Below, piece by piece: positions 1-6,517 of a DNA stretch of 9,305 nt. Source of the DNA: Dehalococcoides sp. (GTDB taxonomy: Bacteria; Chloroflexota; Dehalococcoidia; Dehalococcoidales; RBG-16-60-22). The position numbers were made by a program, and so were the translations under genes. Within the stretch, counting starts at the first letter, position 1, and every line of letters begins with the position of its first letter. The DNA is taken from the NCBI GenBank assembly GCA_030665795.1, contig DAOUZD010000020.1, positions 1 to 9,305 on the forward strand. Reading direction: 5' to 3'. The notes below the pieces were generated by a model, which saw only the letters and a program-made list of their open reading frames with translations, searched no databases and was not told the origin of the DNA.

Positions 1-257
1 ATGCCCAAGCCAGAAAGTATCGGCAGGACTATGCCCGGTAAGAGAATGGTGCCATTGCCAATCAGGCTAATCAAAAAAGCTCCCAGATAGCCATAGCTTT
101 TCAGTTCGGCAACTATCTCCGGCTTCCGTCCGTAGAAGAAGAGAGCAACGCTAATGGCAATGACCAGGAGTAAAGTCAAAAGGGGAATGATTTTCTTTCT
201 TACCCGTTCTCTTCGTCTCAGCCCACCCGACTCGTCATAACTTGTTGTCTCGCTCAT
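1..257 (-). CDS. VTT/DedA-like membrane protein, N-terminal part (cut by window edge)
   Basis: The first 85 codons of an integral membrane protein read from an ATG at 257 and leave the window at base 1. The product begins with a polar, basic stretch (MSETTSYDESGG, then LRRRERVRKK). A strong membrane helix follows at about residues 25-43 (IPLLTLLLVIAISVALFF). Next come a short loop (YGRKPEIVAELKSYG) and a hydrophobic stretch with YLGAFLISLIGNGTI and LLPGIVLPIL. An amphipathic segment followed by YGYLGAFLISLIGN and a Pro/Gly-rich re-entrant stretch is typical of the VTT (SNARE-associated, DedA/TVP38) family, whose members act in lipid or small-solute handling at the inner membrane. A weak purine-rich ribosome binding site (AGAGAAG) lies just before the start. 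It is divergent from the tRNA gene. The family call is from motif style only; the exact role is unknown. Confidence 0.7.
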   Translation of the reverse strand, partial: MSETTSYDESGGLRRRERVRKKIIPLLTLLLVIAISVALFFYGRKPEIVAELKSYGYLGAFLISLIGNGTILLPGIVLPILSGLG

Positions 258-294
258 TTCTTCTCTGCATTGTAACACATTGCGGATTGGTGTA

Positions 295-323
295 TTGCCT
301 ACCGAAGCTAACTCTGTTATACT
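295..323 (+). promoter_or_regulatory. Promoter of the tRNA-Glu gene
   Basis: A -35 box TTGCCT (295-300) and a -10 box TATACT (318-323) are separated by exactly 17 bases. The -10 ends 10 bases before the mature tRNA, so transcription would start near 330, only a few bases before the tRNA 5' end, which is usual for single tRNA transcripts. Confidence 0.65.
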
Positions 324-333
324 TAGCTAATGC

Positions 334-406
334 GCCCCCATCGTCTAGAGGCCTAGGACACCGGCCTTTCAAGCCGGCAACAGGGATTCGAATTCCCTTG
401 GGGGCA
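334..406 (+). tRNA. tRNA-Glu (anticodon UUC)
   Basis: A 73-base cloverleaf can be folded by eye. The acceptor stem GCCCCCA (334-340) pairs with TGGGGGC (399-405), with discriminator A406. The anticodon stem CCGGC/GCCGG (361-365, 373-377) encloses the loop CTTTCAA, which places TTC at 368-370 and reads GAA/GAG glutamate codons. The T arm is AGGGA-TTCGAAT-TCCCT (382-398). The D arm lies in the 341-358 stretch. The 3' CCA is not encoded and must be added after transcription. No clear Rho-independent terminator follows. tRNA-Glu supplies translation and, in bacteria with glutamyl-tRNA reductase, also tetrapyrrole synthesis. Confidence 0.96.
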
Positions 407-786
407 TTCTAATTCACCCCCCGTCCACGATACAAGCGAGACCCAGGATGACCCCACGTAGAAAGGCCCATAAGGAATATCAACCAACCAGCGAACTTTC
501 TGGCGATCTCACGACCTACTAAAAGTTCGGACTATTCCAGCGCGCCATCTCTCGCTGTGCCGCCTAACGCTATCGCGGTGTTCTTCTCCTGTACCAGAAA
601 TGCCTCGTCGAGGATGACAGATTTTTCTAGGAAAATAACGGGGCAATACTGTGCCTCGTCAAGATTGCTCACGGTAAAACTGAAATGTTGGATTCCTTTT
701 TTCGTTAAGGTACAATTGCACAAAACGCCAGTTATACCGGCGCTTGGGTGCAATTGGTCTTATCCCAGAGTCATTGACACCAGACA
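407..786. other. Gene-poor stretch with a faint trace of a VOC-like gene
   Basis: No convincing intact gene lies here. The two short overlapping open frames (plus 557-790, minus 532-753) lack ribosome binding sites and family-like sequence over most of their length. On the minus strand, residues encoded at about 652-696 (KGIQHFSFTVSNLDEA) resemble the first beta strand of glyoxalase/VOC proteins. The frame runs to a TAG at 532-534 and would continue after it to another stop at 409-411. This is at best an old, degraded remnant. Confidence 0.4.
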
Positions 787-816
787 TTGACAAAAATCGG
801 ATATAATGGATACTAT
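774..816 (+). promoter_or_regulatory. Promoter region of the ketopantoate reductase gene
   Basis: A perfect -35 box TTGACA (787-792) is followed after 18 bases by TACTAT (811-816), or after 16 bases by GATACT (809-814), so the start of transcription should lie near 820. A second TTGACA sits 13 bases upstream (774-779) in a short direct repeat of CATTGACA. A perfect TATAAT (802-807) is also present, but it lies 9 or 22 bases from the two TTGACA boxes, so it fits neither well. Confidence 0.55.
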
Positions 817-859
817 TCAGGGAGATTATTAGGCGGGCCGTTTTTAAGGAGGTAATCAT

Positions 860-1936
860 ATGAAGAGACAAATCGCAGTTCTGGGAGCAGGAGCTATCGG
901 TGCGGCGATTGGTGCTTACCTGATAAGAGAGGGGCATGATGTAACCCTGATTGATCAGTGGGCGCAACATGTGGACAAGATGAGAAGCGATGGGTTGAAG
1001 CTCACCGACCTGAACGGTGAGTTCACCGTACCGGTTAAAGCCCTTCCTCTCAGCGAGGTCAGCAACCTCAGGGAACAGTTTGACATTGTCTACCTGTCAG
1101 TTAAGTCCTACGATACACGCTGGTCAACCTATTTAATTGAGCCCCTCCTGAAACCGACCGGGTTCATCTTGCCGGCGCAAAATGGCCTTAATGATGAACT
1201 GGTCGCCGGCATCGTCGGCTTCAACCGCACCGTGGGTTGTGTACCTGTCATCAGCGTGGGGGTATATGAGCCAGGCCATGTCATTCGTACCGACCCTCTA
1301 ACTACCCCCTGCTTCACTATTGGAGAGCTCTCAGGCCTGATAACGTCCCGTGTCCGCGAGGTGGTTGATACTTTGCAGGTTTTTGGCCCCAGTGAAGCGA
1401 CTACCAATATCTGGGGCTGGCGCTGGTCCAAGCTGCTGATTAACTGCATGATGAATGCTCTTTCCGGTATCATCGGCCCGACCATATCTTCCTTGAATCA
1501 GGAACAGATGGACGCGGCAAATTTAATCAGGGTAATAACCGGCGGCGAAGTTGCCCGGGTTGCCACCGCCCTCGGGATAACGCTGGAACCGATTATTGGC
1601 ATTCCCGGCAGTGACTTTGCCGAAGTGACCACCACAGATGGCATTATGGCATTAAAGGGGAAGCTGGAAACAGCTATGAAACAGAGATATATCTCCCCGG
1701 AGAAGACAAAGAAGCTGGGTGCACCAGATCGAGCGTCGCTCCTGCAGGATATCATTAAAGGCAGGCGAACCGAAGTGGACTACCTCAACGGTGAGGCGGT
1801 TAGGAAGGGTAAGGAGGTAGGGATACCCACAGCCATGAACCGGGCGATTGTTGACCTTACGAGAAAGATAGAGGACGGAGAGGTCAAACCTGACCCTCAA
1901 AACCTGGAGCGCTTGAAGCCATATCTCGTAATTTAA
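860..1936 (+). CDS. panE: 2-dehydropantoate 2-reductase (ketopantoate reductase) family protein
   Basis: A cytoplasmic NAD(P)H-dependent reductase of 358 residues. The family reduces 2-dehydropantoate to pantoate in pantothenate/CoA synthesis. The N-terminal Rossmann fold carries GAGAIGAAIG (residues 9-18), followed by the usual VKSYDT (81-86) and QNGLN (107-111) segments. The C-terminal helical domain has KLLINCMMNALSG, with Lys191 and Asn195 at the places of the catalytic Lys and substrate-binding Asn of E. coli PanE (K176, N180). SLLQDIIKGRRTEVDYLNG places Glu305 at the site of the conserved Glu256. The start is firm: AAGGAGGT at 846-853 lies 7 bases before the ATG, and a TTGACA promoter lies upstream. 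At 358 residues it is longer than E. coli PanE (about 300). Such longer members often have unassigned substrates, so a related 2-oxoacid is possible. It stands alone, with no other pantothenate gene beside it. Confidence 0.9.
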   Translation: MKRQIAVLGAGAIGAAIGAYLIREGHDVTLIDQWAQHVDKMRSDGLKLTDLNGEFTVPVKALPLSEVSNLREQFDIVYLSVKSYDTRWSTYLIEPLLKPTGFILPAQNGLNDELVAGIVGFNRTVGCVPVISVGVYEPGHVIRTDPLTTPCFTIGELSGLITSRVREVVDTLQVFGPSEATTNIWGWRWSKLLINCMMNALSGIIGPTISSLNQEQMDAANLIRVITGGEVARVATALGITLEPIIGIPGSDFAEVTTTDGIMALKGKLETAMKQRYISPEKTKKLGAPDRASLLQDIIKGRRTEVDYLNGEAVRKGKEVGIPTAMNRAIVDLTRKIEDGEVKPDPQNLERLKPYLVI

Positions 1937-2015
1937 ATCAACCTTAGCCGTTGTCTTCTCCGTCATCGCGGCTATTTCCCCCACACTGAGAGGACTGGTT
2001 TTTCTTGCAGAGTTA

Positions 2016-2044
2016 TTGACAAAAGACGGTTCTCTCCCTAAAGT
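2016..2044 (+). promoter_or_regulatory. Promoter upstream of the etfB remnant
   Basis: TTGACA (2016-2021) and TAAAGT (2039-2044) are separated by 17 bases, giving a predicted transcription start near 2051 and a leader of about 85 bases before the TTG start. No other promoter for the MscS gene was found downstream, so this one may now drive the channel gene through the broken etfB. Confidence 0.55.
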
Positions 2045-2136
2045 ATCCATTACTGGATAGTAACCGTGCCGGATGCAGGGCAGTTGCCACTTAAACTTAC
2101 TGAACCCGCAAGCAGGTTTGACCGGAGGAAACGATT

Positions 2137-2385
2137 TTGAGAACCATCGTGCCCATCAAACAGGTGCCGGACATGAGACAGGTCAGGTTTGAGACCGAGG
2201 AAGGCGTGGTTGATAGGAGCTCTGCCGATACTGAAATAAACCCTTTTGACCTCTATGCCTTGGAAGCAGCCATTCAGGTAAAAGAGAGTTTGGGTGGCAT
2301 GATTACTGCCCTAAGCATGGGACCACGTCGGGCGGAATCAGCACTAAGAGACTGTAAATCTGGAATTTCATATTGTTTAACTTAG
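2137..2385 (+). pseudogene. etfB: Electron transfer flavoprotein beta subunit, truncated remnant
   Basis: The frame opens with TTG preceded by GGAGG (2124-2128), and it encodes a clear EtfB N-terminus: RTIVPIKQVPD (residues 2-12), INPFDLYALEAA (34-45), then GGMITALSMGPRRAESALRD (53-72). After Cys73 the similarity stops abruptly. Only KSGISYCLT remains before a TAG, whereas EtfB proteins are normally about 255-260 residues and continue with a GAD-type nucleotide-binding segment. The AMP/FAD-binding portion is therefore missing, and no EtfA follows. Intact EtfB pairs with EtfA to carry electrons from acyl-CoA dehydrogenases, or takes part in bifurcation. The break lies near 2355, just before the MscS gene, and points to a deletion or recombination joint. 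Promoter and ribosome binding site are still good, so a short non-functional peptide may be made. Confidence 0.85.
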
Positions 2386-2432
2386 TTTAACCTACGGCTA
2401 AGCCGATTATTTTAGCTTTGAGGAGGTGCGAA

Positions 2433-3557
2433 ATGCAGCCACAATTCGTAGTCGGTTCTCCGTTGCTCGAAGCGGTATGGGCGGGAGGGATACTGCTTGT
2501 CTTTACTTTAGTTGCCTGGCTCATTCTTGTCGGCATGCGACGCGGACAGCCAAAGCTACAGAAACACTTCAAATCCACCCTGCCCCCACAACTCTTAGGG
2601 AGTCTCTCCAGACCTGTTTTCCTTCTGGTAGTATCCCAAGGGCTTCTCCTGGCGCTCAGCTCTTTGTCCTATCTGGCGCCATGGCGCGCTAACCTGGGAA
2701 GCACCAGTGTCGCCGTGGTGATTGTTCTGGTTACCTATGGTCTAGCCCGGAGCGGGGGTGTGCTCCTAGTCTGGTATCTGCGGACTCGAGCCGTTCGCCG
2801 AAAGGCACGCATTGATGAAGGCCTTATTCGTTTCCTGCGGCGGGTTATGGTGATAGTTGTCTATGCATTTGGTGTCCTCGTATTGCTGGACTATCTGGAC
2901 ATTGCTATCACTCCCATTGTCGCCGGCCTAGGAATTGGTGGTTTGGCCGTAGCCCTGGCACTTCAGCCTACCTTGACTAACTTTTTCGCCAGTACACAGA
3001 TTGTGTCCGACCGCGTGGTGCGTGTGGGTGATTATGTAGAGCTGGACAGTGGCGTGAGAGGGTATGTTACTGACGTGGGCTGGCGTAGCACGCGGGTTCG
3101 CACCCCTTTTAACAATATGATAATCATTCCTAACTCCCGATTGGCTGACAGCATAATCACAAACTACCACGGTCCGAGCATGGAACTAGCCGTTATTGTG
3201 AATGCTGGCGTCAGCTACAGCAGTGACCTAGCCCATGTGGAGAGTGTAGCCCTCAAAGTGGCGAGAGAAGTAATTCAAGACCTCGACGAGGTCGTAAAGA
3301 CATTCGAGCCGTGGTTTGGGTATGAGGAATTCGGAGAGTCGAACATTAACTTCTGGGTTTGGCTGCAGGCGACAGACCGAATTGCTTCATTTCGTGTGAA
3401 AAGTGAACTCATTAAGCGTCTTCATGCACGCTTTAACCAAGAGGGGATTACGATAAACTATCCTGTCCGACATCTTACCTTCAATGGTGCTGACGTTACA
3501 CGGCCTCCATTTCCTTCCGATGCCTCCGGCTTTGGTGGTTCTGAGGAGAATCACTAA
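2433..3557 (+). CDS. MscS-type mechanosensitive ion channel
   Basis: A 374-residue inner membrane channel of the small-conductance mechanosensitive family, which opens under membrane tension and protects against hypo-osmotic shock. Hydrophobic helices lie at about residues 14-34, 61-82, 92-115 and 137-156. The Gly/Ala-rich pore helix follows at about 162-190 (GLGIGGLAVALALQPTLTNF), then the MscS beta domain (DRVVRVGDYVELDSGVRGYV, 193-212; GWRSTRVRT, 216-224; IIPNSRLADSIITNY, 231-245) and the alpha/beta C-terminal domain up to YPVRHLTF. The ATG at 2433 is chosen because AGGAGG (2421-2426) sits 6 bases before it. An in-frame TTG at 2418 lies upstream of that site and is rejected. The gene follows the etfB remnant by 47 bases and may be transcribed from the same promoter. 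It ends 9 bases from the end of the convergent MFS gene. Confidence 0.93.
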   Translation: MQPQFVVGSPLLEAVWAGGILLVFTLVAWLILVGMRRGQPKLQKHFKSTLPPQLLGSLSRPVFLLVVSQGLLLALSSLSYLAPWRANLGSTSVAVVIVLVTYGLARSGGVLLVWYLRTRAVRRKARIDEGLIRFLRRVMVIVVYAFGVLVLLDYLDIAITPIVAGLGIGGLAVALALQPTLTNFFASTQIVSDRVVRVGDYVELDSGVRGYVTDVGWRSTRVRTPFNNMIIIPNSRLADSIITNYHGPSMELAVIVNAGVSYSSDLAHVESVALKVAREVIQDLDEVVKTFEPWFGYEEFGESNINFWVWLQATDRIASFRVKSELIKRLHARFNQEGITINYPVRHLTFNGADVTRPPFPSDASGFGGSEENH

Positions 3558-3566
3558 GGTCGTGAC

Positions 3567-4853
3567 CTAGCGTGTAGTTTGGAGTTTATCGTTCAGTTCA
3601 ACCGTACTCCTGACTGGGGCAATGGTGGAGACTGAGATTATGGCAACAACCGCAAGGCCAGCCAGCAAAAACCAGATTATTTGGTAGCTGCCCCAGTTGT
3701 CATATGCCCACCCGGCTATGGCTGGGCCTATTATGCCTCCTATAGTACCAATGCCTTCCATTATGCCGTAAATGCTTCCGAAATTGGTTCTACCAAAGTA
3801 CGCTCTCCCCAGTAATGGCAGGAGCGCGTTGCTACCCCCATAACCGATACCCATGAGAACGAGGAAAGGAACAAGTAACCAGATACTCATAGTGGAAGCA
3901 TATGCGAAACAGAGTACGCCAGAACCTAGCATAATGAAACTCGTTGTCGCCACCAGTCTTCTGTTGAATTTGTCCCCGAGCCAGCCAAAACCAAGGCGAC
4001 CGAAAATACTCATCAGTGGGATTACAGTAGCCACTAAGCTGGATTGCGACCGGCTAATGCCGATACTGCTGAGATAAGGCATTACATGAGTGATTATAGC
4101 CGCAACCGCCATCATATGATACATTCGTGACAGTGCTAAACGCCAGAATACGCCACTCTTGAGTGCTTGCTTCACGCTTACCTCAACCTCGACAACCTGC
4201 CGAGTACCCGACTCATCAGGGTAGGCTACGGTACCTTGTTTCTGACCATCTGGAAAGTAACCATATTGCTCAGGCCGGTGTCGAAAAAAGAGTGACAGCG
4301 GTAAAACCATAATCATCATACCCCAGGCAAGGATGGTTACCGCTGTGCGCCAATCATACGCGGCAATGAGTCTAACTATTACCGGGATTAGCAAACCACT
4401 GAAGCCAAAGCCACAGATTGCTATACCGCTCGCTATCCCCATCTTCCTCTGAAACCAGTTAGCCATCGCCGTCAGTAGCACTGTCACCGTGCAAGCACTC
4501 ACGCCTATTGCAAGTAGAGCGAAGGCCCCGTAAAACATGATTAGAGATTTGGTGGCACTGAGAAGAAGTAAACCCGCTACCGTGATAAGCACGCCACCGA
4601 ATATAAGCCTCCTGGGACCCCAGCGATCAGCAAGTATACCCACGAATGGTGAAAGAAGGCCTATCTCCAAGCCACGTAGCGAAGCAGCAAGTGAGATTTG
4701 CGTGTAGCTCCAGCCCATCTCGTTTGCTATCGGCTCAAAGAAGGCAGTGAATCCGTAGAATACCACTCCGCCTACGTATAGAGCAATAAGGAAAGACGCA
4801 GCAACTATCCACCAGCCGTAAAATAAATTGAAGGGTTTCCATATCAAAGACAT
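3567..4853 (-). CDS. MFS transporter, monocarboxylate / oxalate-formate antiporter-like
   Basis: A 428-residue major facilitator carrier with the expected twelve membrane segments, split by a hydrophilic loop at about residues 191-228. The N-terminus (FYGWWIVAASFLIALYVGG) is typical of the OFA/monocarboxylate branch. The motif A loop between helices 2 and 3 is GILADRWGPRR (72-82), and its weaker copy in the second half is GWLGDKFNRR (290-299). GIGYGGSNALLPLL and GIMEGIGTIGGIIGPAIAGW (364-383) match the second-half helices of this branch. The substrate is probably a small carboxylate but cannot be read from sequence. The ATG at 4853 has only a weak, distant ribosome binding site (AAGGGG about 14 bases upstream). 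A TATACT -10-like box on the minus strand at 4929-4924 could serve as promoter but lacks a good -35. It is a lone gene, convergent with the MscS gene. Confidence 0.9.
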   Translation of the reverse strand: MSLIWKPFNLFYGWWIVAASFLIALYVGGVVFYGFTAFFEPIANEMGWSYTQISLAASLRGLEIGLLSPFVGILADRWGPRRLIFGGVLITVAGLLLLSATKSLIMFYGAFALLAIGVSACTVTVLLTAMANWFQRKMGIASGIAICGFGFSGLLIPVIVRLIAAYDWRTAVTILAWGMMIMVLPLSLFFRHRPEQYGYFPDGQKQGTVAYPDESGTRQVVEVEVSVKQALKSGVFWRLALSRMYHMMAVAAIITHVMPYLSSIGISRSQSSLVATVIPLMSIFGRLGFGWLGDKFNRRLVATTSFIMLGSGVLCFAYASTMSIWLLVPFLVLMGIGYGGSNALLPLLGRAYFGRTNFGSIYGIMEGIGTIGGIIGPAIAGWAYDNWGSYQIIWFLLAGLAVVAIISVSTIAPVRSTVELNDKLQTTR

Positions 4854-5286
4854 TATTTAATAAAAGATGACCCCTTAGGACACGAAAGTCTGAGCACTTT
4901 ACTAGAAAAATCTTTTCCAATACAGTATAGCCGACACGATTACGAAAATGCTAGCAAATCGCCGGGGCAAGAACCCTAATCCTTAGTCTAACATTAAGCA
5001 ACTGGACCGGTTTTTGGGGGGCAGGTCAGTTATAATAAGCACGTGGCGTAGCATTGAGGACTGGGAGCGATGGGCAACATCAGAGACTCGGGCCAAGTTA
5101 TATGGACGGATTGAGCCACTTCTTCAGGAAAAGCCCAAGATTAGAATATTTCGTATAATAGGAACTGAGCAGACGATACAACACTAGCAGATTCTATAGA
5201 CGGTATTAATGGTGCGTGTATCCATCGCTTTCACGCAACTCGGGATTTAGTTGGTTTGAAATTTACTGGCGCCCCGTTAAGGGGTA
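4854..5286. other. Long intergenic region with a gene remnant
   Basis: About 430 bases without an intact gene. The part next to the MFS gene is AT-rich leader. The centre holds the ABM-like remnant listed separately. The part from 5188 to 5286 shows no recognisable coding sequence. A short hairpin CCCC-GTTAA-GGGG (5272-5284) lies directly before the -35 box of the next promoter. It is too short and lacks a T-run, so it is not called a terminator. Confidence 0.5.
5020..5187 (+). pseudogene. Antibiotic biosynthesis monooxygenase (ABM)-like protein, C-terminal remnant
   Basis: A frame free of stops from 4987 to a TAG at 5185-5187 encodes, from about 5020, SVIISTWRSIEDWERW, then ATSETRAKLYGRIEPLLQEK and PKIRIFRIIGTEQTIQH. 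This is the usual second half of a small ABM-fold (dimeric alpha-beta barrel) protein: a beta strand ending in the STWRS/EDWE motif, the helix with the ..S..R..LYGRIEPLL pattern, and the closing strand. Such proteins are normally about 95-105 residues. Here only about 55 remain, and the first half (the N-terminal strand and helix ending in PGY-type residues) is not found upstream: a TAG lies at 4984-4986, and no ribosome binding site or ATG fits. A TTG at 5014 could start a 57-residue peptide but has no proper ribosome binding site. I read it as a decayed gene. The family match is from memory. Confidence 0.65.
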
Positions 5287-5315
5287 TTGACAGCCAGCGA
5301 GTAAGGATTTAACAT
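5287..5315 (+). promoter_or_regulatory. Promoter of the divergent PAP2 gene
   Basis: A perfect -35 box TTGACA (5287-5292) is followed after 17 bases by TAACAT (5310-5315). The predicted start near 5322 leaves a leader of about 50 bases. The small CCCC/GGGG hairpin ends immediately upstream of the -35. Confidence 0.6.
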
Positions 5316-5374
5316 AGCCAAGTAAGGTATGTAAACGAGATATGTTGTGGATAAAAAAGTAAGACTGGAATAGC

Positions 5375-5833
5375 GTGTTATACGAGATCATTACCAACAA
5401 AGTTGTAGTGGTACCAATTTGTGCCTGGGCAATTGCACAGTTGGCAAAGACATCAGTAGCACTATTGCAGGGCAAGGGGCTGGACTTTCGTTATTTGGTC
5501 AGCAGTGGTGGCATGCCTAGTGCACATTCGGCAGTGGTCACTGCGTTAGCCACAACAATCGGCATGATACAGGGCTTTGGGTCAGCAGTCTTTGGCATCG
5601 CAGTTATTTTAGCTTTGGTAGTTATGTATGACGCCGCAGGCGTTCGGCAGTCTGTCAGTCACCAATCAGTTGTTCTAAACCGTATTGTACATGAGCTTAG
5701 ACTCAGGCAACCTATAACTAGATTGGAAGCCGACATGCGAGAGTTGATTGGGCATACACCATTCCAAGTCATTGCTGGAGCCGCATTAGGCATTGCAGTT
5801 GCCTGGCTCTGGATTATCATAGCAGCTATGTAA
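5375..5833 (+). CDS. Divergent PAP2 family membrane protein (DUF212, YuiD-like)
   Basis: A 152-residue integral membrane protein. The family resembles PAP2-type phosphatases but has diverged, and its substrate is not established. Hallmarks in order are a first hydrophobic segment (VVVPICAWAIAQLAK, about 10-24), SGGMPSAHSA (44-53), a helix up to VVMYDAAGVRQ (82-92), and IGHTPFQVIAGAALGIAVAW (125-144) at the end. The length matches the family's usual 140-160 residues, so the gene is complete. The GTG at 5375 is the only start that fits, because an in-frame TAA lies at 5360-5362. The ribosome binding site is weak (a GGA in CTGGAATAGC), so translation may be low. It stands alone behind its own TTGACA promoter and converges with the flavoprotein operon, with 58 bases between the stops and no clear terminator. 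Confidence 0.88.
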   Translation: MLYEIITNKVVVVPICAWAIAQLAKTSVALLQGKGLDFRYLVSSGGMPSAHSAVVTALATTIGMIQGFGSAVFGIAVILALVVMYDAAGVRQSVSHQSVVLNRIVHELRLRQPITRLEADMRELIGHTPFQVIAGAALGIAVAWLWIIIAAM

Positions 5834-5891
5834 GCGTTCTCCCCAAGAACCATTAGCTTTATGCCCTTCTTCAAAATTCGTTCAATTTATT

Positions 5892-6506
5892 CTATTTCGA
5901 CATTGCTGCCAGCAACTCAGCCGCACGGGCTGGATTAAATACACCGCAGGTACAGTTTGGCGCCAATAATTTAACTGCCTCCTCAGGAGTCCTTCTCCCT
6001 TCTCTTATTTCCTTGACCATAGCTTTGACCAAGTTGGGGGGTACCATCCCGTGACCGCACATGGTGGTGATTTCCAGAATATCCTCACCGGGCAGCCAGT
6101 CGGTCTTGCCCCATACTCCCAGAGAGAAGTTGGCCGTGTGGTGCTGCAATCCGGCTTTCTTGAAGCACTCATCCACTTTATCGAAGAGACCACTTACGGT
6201 CACTGACAACCCCAAGTCTGCTTCCTTAAGTTCTTTCAGGAATGCCGTCAGGTTATCGGGGTTGTCGAACACGCACATGGAGTCCCCTGCGGCCTGCTCT
6301 ATTATCTCATCAGCAGGGAACTCAAATATATTCCCCTTCATCTCACTGGCCAAATTTACCGGGTTATGGCGCTGGGCGATGCGCAAGGCCTCCTGGCACT
6401 TGGGGAGATAATCTTCGTCATTAAATCCCATTGCCCGTAGCATAATGAAGGTATAATCTTTGCTTAAGCTCTCCCGCGTTCCGCGGCGATGCAACGTATG
6501 TGTCAT
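5892..6506 (-). CDS. Conserved-looking protein of unknown function with Cys/His motifs, partner of the flavoprotein
   Basis: A 204-residue soluble protein without membrane segments or signal peptide. I cannot give it a named function. It begins THTLHRRGTRESLSKDY and contains GLSVTVSGLFDKVDECFKKA (99-118), then HHTANFSLGVWGKTDWLPG (122-140). The C-terminal part carries ITTMCGHGMVPPNLVKAMV (146-164) and NCTCGVFNPARAAELL (184-199). The Cys150-Gly-His152 and Cys185-x-Cys187 groups, plus Cys78 and Cys114, look like metal, iron-sulfur or thiol sites, which is inference. The start is firm: AAGGAGG lies 8 bases before the ATG, and the TAA stop of the upstream flavoprotein overlaps this ribosome binding site, so the two are probably translationally coupled. 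The operon suggests a subunit or substrate-side partner of an NAD(P)H-linked redox enzyme. Confidence 0.85.
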   Translation of the reverse strand: MTHTLHRRGTRESLSKDYTFIMLRAMGFNDEDYLPKCQEALRIAQRHNPVNLASEMKGNIFEFPADEIIEQAAGDSMCVFDNPDNLTAFLKELKEADLGLSVTVSGLFDKVDECFKKAGLQHHTANFSLGVWGKTDWLPGEDILEITTMCGHGMVPPNLVKAMVKEIREGRRTPEEAVKLLAPNCTCGVFNPARAAELLAAMSK

Positions 6507-6517
6507 TAATCTCCTCC

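Noticed and set aside
659..970. Minus-strand frame of 103 codons upstream of and overlapping panE
   Set aside because: It covers the panE promoter and start antisense, with a composition unlike a real protein and no start signals.
1652..2050. Minus-strand frame of 132 codons opposite the end of panE
   Set aside because: Mostly antisense to panE, no ribosome binding site and no family-like sequence.
2393..2414. CGGCTAAGCCG followed by a T-rich stretch as a terminator before the MscS gene
   Set aside because: The stem is only 4 bases and the T-run is broken; the hairpin would be too weak.
2418..2432. TTG at 2418 as start of the MscS gene
   Set aside because: The AGGAGG at 2421-2426 would lie inside the coding region; it is placed correctly for the ATG at 2433.
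3558..3575. AGGTCGTGACCT between the MscS and MFS genes as a bidirectional terminator
   Set aside because: The palindrome leaves a 2-base loop and has no T-run on either side.
5031..5036. TATAAT as a -10 box
   Set aside because: No acceptable -35 lies 16-18 bases upstream, and it sits inside the ABM-like coding remnant.
5188..5286. Possible coding frame without stops (GACGGTATTAATGGTGCG onward)
   Set aside because: Short, no start signals and no recognisable protein family.
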